Of a stretch of 64,000 nucleotides of DNA, positions 21,830-33,309 are shown in pieces. The DNA is from Macrophomina tecta (lineage: Eukaryota > Ascomycota > Dothideomycetes > Botryosphaeriales > Botryosphaeriaceae): assembly GCA_024180945.1 (NCBI GenBank), contig JAKSGN010000013.1, positions 186,001 through 250,000 on the forward strand, given 5' to 3'. The position numbers and the translations under genes were made by a program. Numbering within the stretch: the stretch's first letter is position 1; each line of letters begins with the position of its first letter. The notes below the pieces were generated by a model. It did not search any database. It was not told where the DNA came from and saw only the letters and a list, made by a program, of their open reading frames with translations.

Positions 21830-23271
21830 TGACAAAATGATTGCAATACTATTCCGAGCGCTTCTGTGGTAGCAGGGGTGTGCGGGATGTTGGCAATAAT
21901 ACTCAAGGCCCGGTATTTGTAGTCGACGCGATTGGTGTGATTTTCGTGCGCGAACTCGGGGCAAAGAGATGCGACGAAGCCGAAGCGGTGGCGCACATAT
22001 GCATCGTCGACGGTGGAGATTGCTAGACGGATGTCGAGGGCGGCGGTGGCGACGGTCTCAAGGTCAGGAGGGGCTGACTACGAGGCCTCTGGGGCGCGGA
22101 GGTCGGTGTTGCCGAGCCTCTTTCCGTGCCATTCTCGCTGTCAGCTTCCCTGTTGTATTGTGTTAGTATCAACGAAGTGATTGGCTACCTAAAAGTTATC
22201 CGCGGTAGTTCCCAATCTCCTGCCTAAGGTCTCTAAGCCACTAAGCGTCAGAAGTGCTATAAAAGCCATGGTAGTCCAGCGCTGGCAGCTGGGGCAGCTC
22301 TCGGAGTACAGGCGTACTCAGAATTCCTGAACAATTGCGTAAAAAAGACTGTCGTGACTCCCGACGATGGCTTCCTTAGCTCGTCGGTAAAAATGACTGC
22401 AACGGACTGGGTACCTTCAGCTAGGAAAAGGGGCCCTCGAATATCAAAGGGAAGAACTAAGACTTACTCAGGAGGGCTCTGCCTCAAAAGCTCTTCAATC
22501 GTAGCCTCAGCCGTAGCCACAACGAAAGCGTCCCCAATATAAACATCCGAGATTGGCTGGGCAAGCTTCTTCCGCAAATTAACAGCAATGTTGAACCTCG
22601 CCACCTCATCCGGCCGCAGCGCGTCTTCACCCGCCGCCTCTCCACGCAGCGCCGCCCTCCTGCCACTCAGCCGGCGACATCTCATGACAGCAACCCAAAA
22701 GACAGCCGCAAGACAATCTATCGTCGACACCCACGGCGCAGCCTCAACCCAGCTGCCCTGATTCCTCGCCGCGCCAGCCTCAACCTCACATTCGCCTTCG
22801 CCCTCAGCGACGCTAGCCTCTCCCTCGACAGCCTAACGAATGCGATGTGCTCGCTTCTGACACGCCTCGCCCGGAAGCGGGCGCGGCACCCCCTTCCCCT
22901 CGGCACTGAAGGTGTACTCCCGCGGCGGCGCCACGCGCTCCTCCACCGCGAACGCGCACTCCTTCTCACCCGCAAAGTACTCCAGGACCCTCGTCATCCC
23001 GCACCTATTGACGACGGCGTGGTGGAAGACAAAGCACAAGATCAGTCCGCCCTCGCGCGGGCCGAGGCGGCGGGTCGAGGTACTTGACGACAGTCCCGTC
23101 AACGATACCGGCGAGGTAGGGCCAGCGCGTAATGGTGAATTGGAGGCGTATGCGGATGTAAATCTCAGCGGCGCCGCGGCGCGAGGGGTCTAGGAAGGGG
23201 GAGATGTAGAGGAGGCAGACGTAGACCTGGGGTGTCGCCTGGTCGACGGCGGTTGGTTGCATGGTCTGCAT
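21830..23271 (-). pseudogene. Broken HXXXD-type acyltransferase (trichothecene 3-O-acetyltransferase-like)
   Basis: Remnant of a BAHD/transferase-family acyl-CoA-dependent acyltransferase, readable only by changing frame several times. From 23271 comes the N-terminal block (AVDQATPQVYVCLLYISPF, then FTITRWPYLAGIVDG). A shift near 23100 leads to the catalytic region GGLILCFVFHHAVVNRCG, where the expected HHxxxDG reads HHAVVNR, so Asp and Gly are lost. Further shifts near 22870 and 22790 lead to WVSTIDCLAAVFW and then to NIAVNLRKKLAQ...YIGDAF at about 22600-22530. The next piece (DIRLAISTVDDAYVRH, about 22040-21990, running on to about 21850) lies after an extra segment of about 395 bp. No DFGWG motif was found. 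Convergent with the P450. Confidence 0.75.
22064..22476. mobile_element. Possible inserted segment bounded by 9-bp direct repeats
   Basis: TCAGGAGGG occurs at 22064-22072 and again at 22468-22476, at exactly the point where the acyltransferase remnant is interrupted. Both copies code the same two to three residues (PP followed by E or D) of the ancestral protein on the minus strand. This looks like a target-site duplication around about 395 bp. No terminal inverted repeats or transposase are visible. On the minus strand the segment begins GTAAGTC, like a 5' splice site, and has CAG near its end, but such splicing would run into an in-frame TGA. Confidence 0.45.
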
Positions 23272-24994
23272 GATTCGAAGTTGGTGTGTTGCATACAGCG
23301 GTGGTTGCGGGAGAGGGCCTCAATGGGTTGGGTGGCGGATAGTGGTGGTTGGGCGAGCCTGGTCGCAGAGAGGCCTTTTTGAAGGCACTGGGCTTCCCTC
23401 CAGCAATTGTTCATGGTTTGATTTTTGCCCGGAGGGGGGGTTGCGTTGGCATATCAAGGCATCGGTGCGGTGACAGCTGGCATGCTGGCGTGCTGGTGTG
23501 AAGTTGAAGCGGTCATGCGGACGCAGAGTCGTCGATGTCCTTGTACATTCACTTCCGGACAATTACTTTAACCTCCCATGCGTGCTTATTGCATATCGCC
23601 ACGCCTAGCTCCACAAGGCTGTATATCCATGCTCTTTCAAGTTACGTCACTTCGCACCCTATCACTAGAGCAAGAGTTCATTTCCCATCTATTGTTCGAC
23701 TATTTTTCAGGCTCCCGCCAGATCAATCATTCATGTTTATGGGCCCAAGTCTTGGAGTAACAAGGTCATAGGTGGGAGGGATCGGTTCCGAAATATCTCA
23801 AGCGCATGTTTTAACTACACTACGAATTAAGGCCATTCTTCCAGAGTTAAGTGTTCAGCGAGTCCAAAACATCGATTTCCCATGACTACTCCTTCCAGTC
23901 AAGTTCGCCCTCGCCATAACCATAAAATCGAGCGAAGGGAGAGACCAAAAGTAGCCTGTACGGAAGAGATAATCTTCGCAGGCCGTAAGAGTAGAAAGAA
24001 GTGAAATGCAGTGATGTGAAATGCTACTATTGCAACTTCGTCACGTTAGTTCTTTTCGCACGCAAGACGGAAAACCGCAACTGACCTTTGCTTGTTCTCG
24101 TGCTGGATCATCCTTGCAGAGCCTTTATTGAGGTCATTGCGTACTTGCCGCTCCTTAGATACGAGTTATGTGACGTGTGTAAGTAAACACGCCGCTAAGC
24201 TCACATGTCTCGAACTTTTGAAAGCAGGACCTTGGCGACTCTTGAGGGCTACAATCACTCAACAACTTGGATTTTGGCAACATGGATGCGGATTGTTTGG
24301 CCCTTCAACAACTGTGGCGTCTGCCTCTCCGGGCATCGAAGTCACTCGTTCTTCCTCTTCGGTGAGATGATAGCGGACGTAGCATCCTTCAATAGAGCAC
24401 CGCATGAGCGGCATGACCATCTGTAAATGGTGCCGAGCTTCAGCATGTTGTTATCGTAGCGATTCAGCAGCATGGCCTCTGTTGAAGACATCCACCTCCT
24501 TCGCTTGTTGACCGCATCTATCTACAACCCAGAGTCCTCCGCGTCAAAGCCAGCGCAGGTGTCTTCTCACAATCCTGCCCTCCAATCAGTCAGTTCACAG
24601 AACACTATCAACACAACACCACACTCACAAAGACCATTCCGCACGACGCCCACAACACCACACTTTCATTCCTCTATCAAACCCCAGCCCAACGCTCTAG
24701 ATACATCTCATCAACACACACACACACAAACAGCCAGACAGCCACGCAGCACCGCCAATTACTCACTCACGCAAGCGACCAAATTGCAGAACGAGATGAA
24801 GAAAAATGAATATAAAGACACGGATTGGCGCTAAATCCAACCTCCACCACAGGACTGAAAAAGCTTCTTTCATTGCCCTCTCCCCTAGCCCATCGCACCC
24901 AGGAAACGCTCCAACCTTTAGGTAAGAGAAAGACCGACTAATACAGACAGACGGAGTCTCCCTCACGATCTAATACTTTTTGTTGCTTTGCTCT
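23272..24994. other. Intergenic region between acyltransferase relic and MIC60
   Basis: No supportable gene. A plus-strand frame at 24472-24834 is low-complexity and unconvincing. A short (CA)n run lies near 24714-24729. Confidence 0.5.
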
Positions 24995-27102
24995 TTAATC
25001 TACAAGCAGGCTTTGTAGCCTAGCCTCCGTCGACAGGACCTGGAAAAAAAAAATTTGTTAGCTTACGAAAAAGGCGTTTGCAGGGTTGTGAAGCAACGGA
25101 TTGTACTCACATCAAGCGCTTGCCTGACCTCCAACACCCTCCTAGCATCACTCAGCCAATCTCTCGCCAAAACCTTAGCCCAACCACTCAGGCCGTTCAT
25201 CTCACGAGCCGCAGCGTCAATGTTGCCCTCCTCGAGCAGCATCTCAGTGCGAGTCAAGACAGACTCGACGTCATTGCCGACGGGCAGTCCCTGACCATCG
25301 CCACCCTTCTTGAACATGACCTTGCTCAGCACGAGGGAAGCAGCGTGGGAAGCGACGCCAGCGTCCTCGGGCAACAGAGCAGCCTTGCGGACCTCGGCAG
25401 CGACACGGCGGAAGCGGTCGATGAGCTGCGAAGGGGTGGGGACGCCCTTCTGGTAGGCGGCGGGGTTGATGGAGGCGATGGCTGCATTGACAACAGGGTC
25501 ATCGGCAGCGATCTCCTTGAGGGCGGCGAGCTCTTCGACAAAGGGGCGAGGCTGGTCGGCCTTCTCGACGGCGTTGCGGGCGGCCTCGACAGCGACGAGC
25601 ATGTGCTGGGTACGGAGGTTGGAGTCGATGACCGAGTTCCACTCAGCCGTCAGCTTCTCAAGCTCAGCAACAGCGTCGGACAACTCGTTGAGCTTGGCGA
25701 GGCGGCCCTGGCGCTCCTGCTCGACGCGCTCATGGACAGAGTTGACGAACTGACGGTTGAGAGCGATGGCCTGCTCGAGAAGCTCGTTCTTCAGCTTCTG
25801 CTCGTAGACCTTCTGGGTAGCGTCCAGCTCGGCCCTCAGCTTGCTCTGGTAGGTCTGAGAGAGCTTCTCGCGCTCAGCCTCAAACTCGTCCTTCCAACGA
25901 GCCTCCTGGTCCTGCATCTCGGCCTCAATGCGGCTGACCAGTTCCTTAGCTCCGTTGTCGAACTCAATGTGAAGGTTCCTGATCTTGTCCTCGGTCTGCT
26001 TCTCAGCCACAGCCTTCATGGTCTGAATGTCATTGATGACCTTGCCGAGCTCGCCCTTTGCCTTCGCGATCGCAGAATCGTACTTGGAGCCCGCCTGATC
26101 AGCGTTAATAACAGTGATGATGTCGTTGATGATCTTGACGACATCCTGAACAACCGGCTCTGTCGCGCCATCTAGGTTGATCCGGTCAATGGGGGCGACG
26201 GCAGGAGCGGGGGTCGATTCCGATTTGGAGTGCTTCTCATTGGCAGCAGCAGGTGCGGGCTTCTTCTTCTCCTCCGCAGCCTGCTTGCTCTCCTCAACAG
26301 CACTTGTGTGCCGACCGGATTTGGACAGATCGGAGCCCGACCTGCTGTCTTCTTCATCGGTGACCTTCCAAGAGAGACCGCTCTTGCTGGGGATGGTGAC
26401 CTTGTTCTCGCCGCGAATCTGCTGGTGCAGCCTACTCTGGCCAGCACCGCCGGGGAAGCGCTTGCGGAACTCGCGCTCCTCGACGTAGCCAACCGCGTCC
26501 TCGCCAAAGGGCACGTACTCGGTGAAGAAGTCGTGGAAGTTATCGGAGACCAGAGAGTAGTAGACACCACCAGCGTATCCCAGGGTAGTCAGGGTCAACA
26601 GGGTAAGCAGGAAGCGGCGGAAGCCACCCTTCTTTTTCGGCGGCGGAACGGGAGAACCTGCGGGAGGAGCAACGGAAGCGCTGCCAGTGCCAGTGGGCAC
26701 ACCTGTGCCGGAAGCAGGGGCGGAGCCTGTTGCAGGGGGTTCAGCATTGACTTGGCCAGGTGTTGGAGGCGTGAGAGGGATCTCCGATGGAGGGATGGTG
26801 CCGGAGGGCGTAGGGTTGGCGGGCGAGGCGGTAGGCGGAGGAGGGATTTCGTCGGCAGCCTTTTCGCTTTGCGAGCCGGGTAGCACCGTCTCATCAGACT
26901 TCTTACCATCGGCAAAGTAGCGCTGTCAATGGATAGGATGGTTAGCAGGCATTGGCGGGCTAATGGAGGTGCTGAGGCGCGAGCGTACCTGGCCGAAGGC
27001 CATCTGGACTGGCCGACGCGCATGGAGCCATTGGGAACCGGCCCTCGGCGCGACGGCGCTGGCAGCGAGGTGCCTCGTTCTTGCGACGGAGATGCGCAGC
27101 AT
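24995..27102 (-). CDS. MIC60: MICOS complex subunit Mic60 (mitofilin)
   Basis: Inner mitochondrial membrane protein that organises crista junctions and contacts the outer membrane. Three exons (27102-26989, 26922-25111, 25039-24995; introns 66 and 71 nt) give 656 residues. The start MLRISVARTRHLAAS is a typical basic, Ser/Ala-rich presequence, followed by RYFADGKKS; an in-frame ATG at 27237 would add 45 residues. A Pro/Ala-rich segment leads to one membrane span (about residues 120-140, around LLTLLTLTTLGYAGGVYYS) and then DNFHDFFTEYVPFGEDAVGYVEERE, diagnostic for fungal Mic60 in its FTEYVPFG core. A long coiled coil fills the middle (about residues 290-480) and the mitofilin domain the C-terminus, ending RQALDVLSTEARLQSLLVD after the small last exon. 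Confidence 0.93.
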
Positions 27103-27505
27103 GGCGGGCTGCTTGAGAGGAGAAGCGGCGGATGGACAGCGCGTGCGTGTTGGTCTGGAGCTGCGGATGAAGTCGATTTTCGGCGGCGAGCTTCCGCCGG
27201 CGACGCGGCCAAGCCCGCTGCCCCAGCGAAACGTCATCCCGCCTCAGGCATCGCAATCGCAAGCACAAGCACAAGCACAAGCATAAGCACGCGATCAAGA
27301 AGGAGCGCGACAGCTAGTCCACCAGAGATATTAATTTTTTTTACCTGCCCAGCCCAAAGTATAGTACAACTAAGAAAATGCCCTATGTGATGCGTGGTAT
27401 CCCAAACGAAGCTGTCGGCTCTCTAGCAAATGAAGATGCCTTGGACCCCTGCCCCCCGGGGTCGCGCTGCCCTATAACGCCATTGGAACTTGCAGGTGCA
27501 ACCGA
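27103..27505. other. Short gap between SAC1 and MIC60
   Basis: The stretch holds the MIC60 promoter and the SAC1 3' region, both genes being on the minus strand. A degenerate CAAGCA repeat occurs at about 27256-27285. Confidence 0.5.
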
Positions 27506-29914
27506 CTATTCTATCCTCTTCTTGCCCTCTTCCAGGTAAAGCAGTCTGGCATCGCTCTTGCCCCTCTCGTGCCTGGCCACCAACGGTCCCAGAAGCGGGT
27601 CCTTCTGGACATGCGTCATCGCGTCCTGGTAACCCTCAACAGCCCACGGAGGTGTGTTCAACTTCGGCCAGTTGACCTGTTACGTGCTGGTCAGCTTCAG
27701 CAGTGCCGTCAAGGTGCCAGGTGGTACTTACATAGAATGTGCCGTGCGTTTGGATGAAGCGAACGCAGACCAGGGTGACTCCGAAACAGAGGAGCACGAG
27801 AATGCGCAAGGGCCAGACATAAGCGTCGGGCGAGCGTCTAGTGAAGGCCGAAATGAAAATGAAGAAGACGCATCCAGCCAGGACGTATGGAACAGACTGG
27901 ATCGCGAGAGGCCTGCGGTCCACGAAAAGGAGGTTGTTGCCAATGTTAGAGCTAGAAGGAAGGTAGGTGCCTAAGAAGAGGTCAAAGGCATCCTGACGAG
28001 GCCCATCCAAGAAGTTGTTCTTCACATAGCGGGTAATGGAGTTGCTGAGATCCTGCAGCATCCCGGCCTTTGTGCGCTCGCCAGTCCGAGTGAAGTCCGT
28101 CTTGAGCGCGCCGGTACCAGAGTAGGACTTGGACACGACATCCGCATTGTCGGCCCAGACATTGCGGAAGAGATCCTCGAACGCAGCATCGTCTTGAGCG
28201 TTCTCACCCTCCCGAAGAATACCCAAGTCAATAAGCATGCGACTGAGAATGAAGCGACCCAGCATACTCTGAACAACATTGGTGCGGTCTAAGCAGTCCA
28301 TGCAGTTGGTACGCACGACGCATGTCTGCCGACTCCGAATCTCCAGCTTTCCGTTCGGGTCTCCAGGCATGTCCACCCCCCTGAAGTAGCCGTTCTCCTT
28401 GATCGGCCCCTCCAACTGCTGAAGCAGAAGTGCCGCACGGTGCCACCGGAGCCCCTTGGTCTCGTTGTGGAAATCGAAGTAGATGTAGTGAATCCGGTCA
28501 AAGCGCTGCTTCTCGTTCTCAGGCTCGATGACGGTGAATTTCTCGCTGGTGATCCGGTCAGACTCGGTGCCCTCGGCGGGCGAAGACACCAAAAGCTCGA
28601 CCATCTTTTCATATGCATCCTTGACAGACTTCTCGCGGCCCTTCTGGTTGACCAGGTTGACGAGATAGTTATCACCGTACAGGCGGATTTGCTCGCTGAA
28701 GTGGCGTTTCGCGGCCGGCACGGCGCTCTCGACGCCGCGGATCTGCAGCTTAGGGGTGTACTTGAGCTCATTGATCTCGGCCCAATACACAGGCACACTT
28801 CCTCTCGTCTGGACATAGGACAGAACCTGGGTTTCCTTACTGGCGGTTCCGCCAGTCTGGAGGCCAGCGCCTGCGGCAAACCCTCCCGGGCCGTTTGAGG
28901 CATTGTCGTTCAAGATGATGACTTGCTCGGTCTCGTTGAAGTTGGAGACATTTCCATTCTCGTCCACTCCGCGCGAGAAGTAGCGCGTGCCGGCCCTGTG
29001 CCTAGATCGACGGGTGATGAGGACGAAAGTAAGAGGGCTGCCCTTGATCGACGTATTCTTGATCTCCATCATGCCGAACATTACCGGCAGGATATAAGGA
29101 TCGGCATCTCTCTGAGGGCCGCTTGCAACACGGAAGCCATTTGAATTGGTGCTTCCGTTCCGGAAGTCAATCAGGTCTGACTGAATGAAGCGGTTCCAGA
29201 AGAAGCGGTCGTCGGCGCGCTTCCACAGCGGCTGTGTATAGTCACTCTGAGCCTGGCGCTGGAAGCTGTTCGTGATGTCGATCGAGTAGGAGAAGTACAT
29301 AGGGCCCTGCTTGAGGAGGGTCTTGAGGTAGAACAGGTAGGTGTCTTCGTCGTGGTCGTGCAGGGGGCGCTCGCGGAGCGGGAGGAATTCGGTCGCAGCG
29401 ACCTTGTACACCATATGGCCCTTCAGTCTGCCGACGGGCTGTGCCTTTGTGATGACGATGATGTACTTGTCTGCGCGCACGATTTCGGTGAGCACGGAAA
29501 GCACGCGGATTATCGAGGGGCAGGAAGCGAGGCACGAAGCGCTTCCTCTCGCAAGGCATTGCGGCAGCAGGCAGCCACAGGCAAGCCGGGCTGAGCAGCC
29601 CATGCAGGCACAGCGGTGTTGAGAGCATCCCAAGGCGTGTCTCCGAGCATAGCGGCCAGCCCGGCTTTCCCTCTTGCTGCCGCAATGCTCTGCGGCTAGA
29701 ACCACATACCTAAGCGCAGCTTGATCATTCCCAGCACGCCAGCAATGCTGGAGACGCGCTGGCCGCCGAGGAGCTTGCCATCGTTGAGGCGGATGTCGCC
29801 CGAGGGCCGGTCGACGACGAGGGTGGGCGCCGAGGGCGACGAGGGCGAGGAAAAGGCGTAGTAGGAGGGCGAGGCGTGGACATTAATGTCCCGGAAGGGA
29901 AGAATGGCGGCCAT
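27506..29914 (-). CDS. SAC1: Phosphoinositide 4-phosphatase Sac1
   Basis: ER/Golgi membrane phosphatase that removes phosphate from PtdIns4P and, in vitro, PtdIns3P. Three exons (29914-29710, 29470-27732, 27676-27506) give 704 residues. The N-terminal Sac domain runs from SSIAGVLGMIKLRL through FYSYSIDITNS-type sequence (here YFSYSIDITNSFQRQ), RFFWN, ITRRSRHRAGTRYFSRG and NFNETEQ. The catalytic CX5R loop RTNCMDCLDRTN is near residue 457 and is intact. Two hydrophobic helices near the C-terminus anchor the protein, followed by HGTFYVNWPKLNTPPWAVEG. The first intron (29471-29709) is 239 nt, far longer than its neighbours, and holds a large hairpin. It shares its upstream region with the Rab5 gene. 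Confidence 0.95.
29556..29688. repeat. Two-part perfect inverted repeat in SAC1 intron 1
   Basis: GCATTGCGGCAGCA at 29556-29569 is the exact reverse complement of 29675-29688. Nested inside, AAGCCGGGCTG at 29583-29593 is the exact reverse complement of 29657-29667. The arms could form a 14-bp stem and an 11-bp stem separated by an asymmetric bulge, with a 63-nt loop. It accounts for most of the extra length of the intron. Confidence 0.9.
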
Positions 29915-30333
29915 GGCGGCGGGCGGGGAGCTGCGGGCTCCGGGGCAGATCGGAGGCGGAGAGGCGTGCTGCGATGGCTGCAAGCGCGAGGTGGGGAGGG
30001 GCGCGGGGGTTAGGAGCGGGAGATTGGGAAATGGTGGTGTTTGATGCACATGTGGCAGTTGCGCGGCGGGAAAGGGAACGGGGGCCATGGGCGCAGCGCA
30101 GCCATGACGACGGGCTGCCGACGCCGATGGACAGACGCACCCTTGCCAAGCCATTCGTACGCTGCCCGGACAAGCTCCACCAGCACCCAACGTCCAACCC
30201 TCAGATCTACACCACCACCCTCCCGCCCCAACGCCCTATCCCATCCCGAGCATCCAAGCACCCCCGCACCCACCGCCGCCCAGCCCACGCCCGCTGTCGC
30301 TCCTCCACCCCCGCTGCTGCCCGCCCCACCGCC
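29915..30333. promoter_or_regulatory. Shared divergent promoter region of SAC1 and Rab5 gene
   Basis: The 419 bp between the divergent start codons are C-rich on the plus strand toward 30333. Both products act on endomembrane phosphoinositides and traffic, so co-regulation is possible, but no specific sites were recognised. Confidence 0.5.
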
Positions 30334-31228
30334 ATGTCCGCGAGAGTCCAGCCAGGCGGCCGTCCAGGCGGCTCGCGGTTCGCCCAGTTCAAGCTGGTGC
30401 TGCTGGGTAAGTCCCGCCCTCGCCTCCCCGGGGGCATGCCTCTCGCCCGCCCAGACTGCTGACTGCCCGCAGGAGAGTCCGCTGTCGGAAAGGTTTGCCC
30501 CGCCCCTCGACTAGCGGTCACGCCCGCCGTACTGATACACCGCGCAGAGTTCGCTCGTCCTGCGCTTCGTCAAGGTGCGCCGCACGCCCGCCCCAGTGCT
30601 CGCCCGCCCAGAGCTGACTCCCGCCGCAGGACCAGTTCGACGACTACCGCGAGTCGACCATCGGCGCCGCTTTCCTGACCCAGACCATCGCCCTCGACGA
30701 CAACACCACCGTCAAGTTTGAGATATGGGACACGGCAGGCCAAGAGCGCTACAAGTCGCTGGCCCCCATGTACTACCGCAACGCCAACTGCGCCGTCGTC
30801 GTCTATGACATCACCCAGGCCGTGAGTAGCCCAGCACCCCCGTTCTCGGTGCCTGCTAAGTGGACCCTTCTTTGCCGCAGTCGTCGCTAGACAAAGCGAA
30901 AGCTTGGGTCAAGGAACTGCAGCGCCAGGCCAACGAGAACATCGTCATCGCCCTCGCCGGCAACAAGCTTGACCTGGTGACCGAGAACCCCGACAAGCGC
31001 GCAATACCCGCTGCCGACGCCGAGCAGTACGCCAGGGAGGCCGGCCTGCTGTTCTTCGAGACGTCGGCCAAGACCGCCGAGAACGTGCGAGAACTGTTCA
31101 CCGCCATCGCAAAGAAGCTGCCGCTCGATCAGGCCGGTCCCCGCAACATCAGGTCCGGCCCGCGTCCTGGCGTCGATCTACGGCCCGAGGCAACCAGCGG
31201 CCAGGGCGCCGCCGGCTGCAACTGCTAG
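30334..31228 (+). CDS. Rab5-type small GTPase (Ypt5/Vps21)
   Basis: Early-endosome GTPase that recruits tethers and the PtdIns 3-kinase. Five exons (30334-30406, 30473-30492, 30548-30574, 30630-30821, 30881-31228) give 219 residues. All G motifs are present: P-loop GESAVGKS, switch [11 protein letters not shown] (the Rab5 signature), [23 protein letters not shown] and ETSAK. The protein ends in CNC, a double-cysteine site for geranylgeranylation by Rab GGTase. Exons 2 and 3 are only 20 and 27 nt and split the P-loop region into tiny pieces; reading frame and motif continuity fix their borders. Divergent from SAC1. Confidence 0.95.
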
Positions 31229-33309
31229 CCTCGTCCCCTCTCCCTTCCTCATCTTCGCTATTCCCCCCTTTGCTATGGACAGGTCATGACTCGAGCCGGA
31301 GGCGCGTTGGCTGGTGGACTCATCAGTCGCTCTTGGTAGTTGGGGTTCGGGCGTGGTGGTTTGCGTCTGCGTTCGTCGTCGTTGTTGTTTCCTATCACAG
31401 TCAATACACTAATGATTTTCCACATTTTCTTGACGGTCGTTTATGTCACGAGGAGTAGCACTCAAGCATGTTGTTATTACAGTTAGACCAGGTACAATGG
31501 ATGAAGCTGCCGAGCTAGCCCTTTGGCCCTGCAAACTTGCTTGAGTGTTTTCCTCTGGGGTCACAGTGTACAATCTATAGATTTCTTCCTAGCAGGGGAA
31601 AGAGCGGCGCAGATGAGGGTTTTCAGTCTCGCGTATTCCCTTTTTTTTCGTTTTAGTTTCACGCTTGTATCAGTCCATGTCTCTATCTAGTCTTGGAATG
31701 TGAACACGCCCCGTTATGGTGATCAGCAAGATCCATTCCGTTTAAGCTGACCATATGTGCTTGCACGCGCCCAAGACACGAACCCCTGGACGCATGGCCC
31801 TTGCGAGCATGGAAGGGAAACATGGTCTCAGCCGAGTGTTCACACTGCTCTCTCAGTTTTGGCCCTCAAGCAGGCTTATCACTGAGCAAGACATCCGACC
31901 CTAAGTTCCGTAGTCGATTATACCACAACAGCGGCGATCCGAATACAAATGTCTTTGTTCGGAATCCAACGGCAACCCTGGACCCTCATGATCCGTTCCG
32001 GTCATCCGATTAGGCGATCACGCAATCGAAATTGATGCTGGGGAGTTGCAACTTCGGACGGAATGACAATAGAAGAACAACAGGGGAACGTGACGCTGCA
32101 GAGCTCTGGTTTCGAAGGCGGTCTGCGTTGGCCGGATTCTGCAGCCCGGTCAACCCGTATCTGGACTGGTCATCGGTTCCGCTTCTGTCTGGCATTGGCA
32201 ACCTTCGCCAAATGGTTGCGGCGGTCCTGCGAGATCAATGTTGTATTTCTGACTTGTTCCTGCTCACAACAACGGCTCAATGCTGCCCGTATACCGTCGT
32301 CCCCTTTCCACGGCATGCATCTCCGCACCACTCAAGGTCATGGGAAGAGGATGATCTCAGCAGTGCAGATTGTCTCCGTCCGTCAGAGTGTAATTCTGCT
32401 CACGGAGTGGTAATATATAGGAGCCCGCCCCTCTTCCCCTTTCCTCCTCTCTCTTCTTCGACTCTCTTCATCGACTGCAGGCTTCCAAGCCTTCACATTG
32501 TCACCGCTCATGCTTTTCGTTAATGTCCGAAACTTCACGTCCAACCAGCATAATGCGCTGCTCCACCCTCTCGAGCTGCCTCTTCGGCAAATTTGCACCG
32601 CAAAACAAGTTCGCCGCTGACAGCGGACCGACGAGAATGCGCACCCGGACAGATTCGTTCAACAATGTCACCGTCACGTGCGTCAGGTGCAGAAGCGTGT
32701 CTTCGTGTAGTGCTCGCTGTAGACGGTGTGGGCCGGGGCAGGAGAACAGAGGTACGATATAAGCGGAGGGAGAGATAGGGAGTGGTCGGAGGGTGCTACG
32801 CTTTATAGCGGATTAGGCAGGGTGCAGAAAGGAGTGGTTCCGGTTGACCTTGAAGGTGCTATTTCCCGCAGTTTGGCTTCGGCATTTTCAGTGATTTGGC
32901 TGAGCAGAGATGTGGCAGGCTACACTCCAAGGATAACTTCTTCTGCCCTCCCACCGTGGTGGGGGATAGTCAGTGTACCAAACACATTATTTCTGATGGA
33001 TTTATTTTCTGGTGGAATTTACATACCTGGGTGGTCGTAGATAGCTGACCTCCCACACATGATGGTAGCTTGCATGACCGGATCCTTTCGTAGCATCTAC
33101 TGCGCAGGCCACTTCAGATAACAATTCCTCGGCATCATTCGGCATTCAGGCAAGGACCAGTCAAAGTCCAATTATTCTCTTCTAACCATAGAAGCGGTGA
33201 AGAAGCAGAGCTCACTTCCAGACCTTGCGCACGTCAAGAAGCGAACAACAGCCACACGCTCTCGCATCTTTCCCCCCCAACATCACCCCTAACGCAAGAA
33301 CAAGCACTC
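31229..33309. other. Intergenic region between Rab5 and amidase genes
   Basis: No recognisable gene. Two short overlapping frames at about 32030-32520 lack any family resemblance. The Rab5 and amidase genes converge on this stretch, so it contains both 3' regions. Confidence 0.5.

Noticed and set aside
24472..24834. Plus-strand frame of 120 codons.
   Set aside because: Low-complexity Ser/Thr/His/Gln sequence over a CA repeat, with no neighbouring exon or family match.
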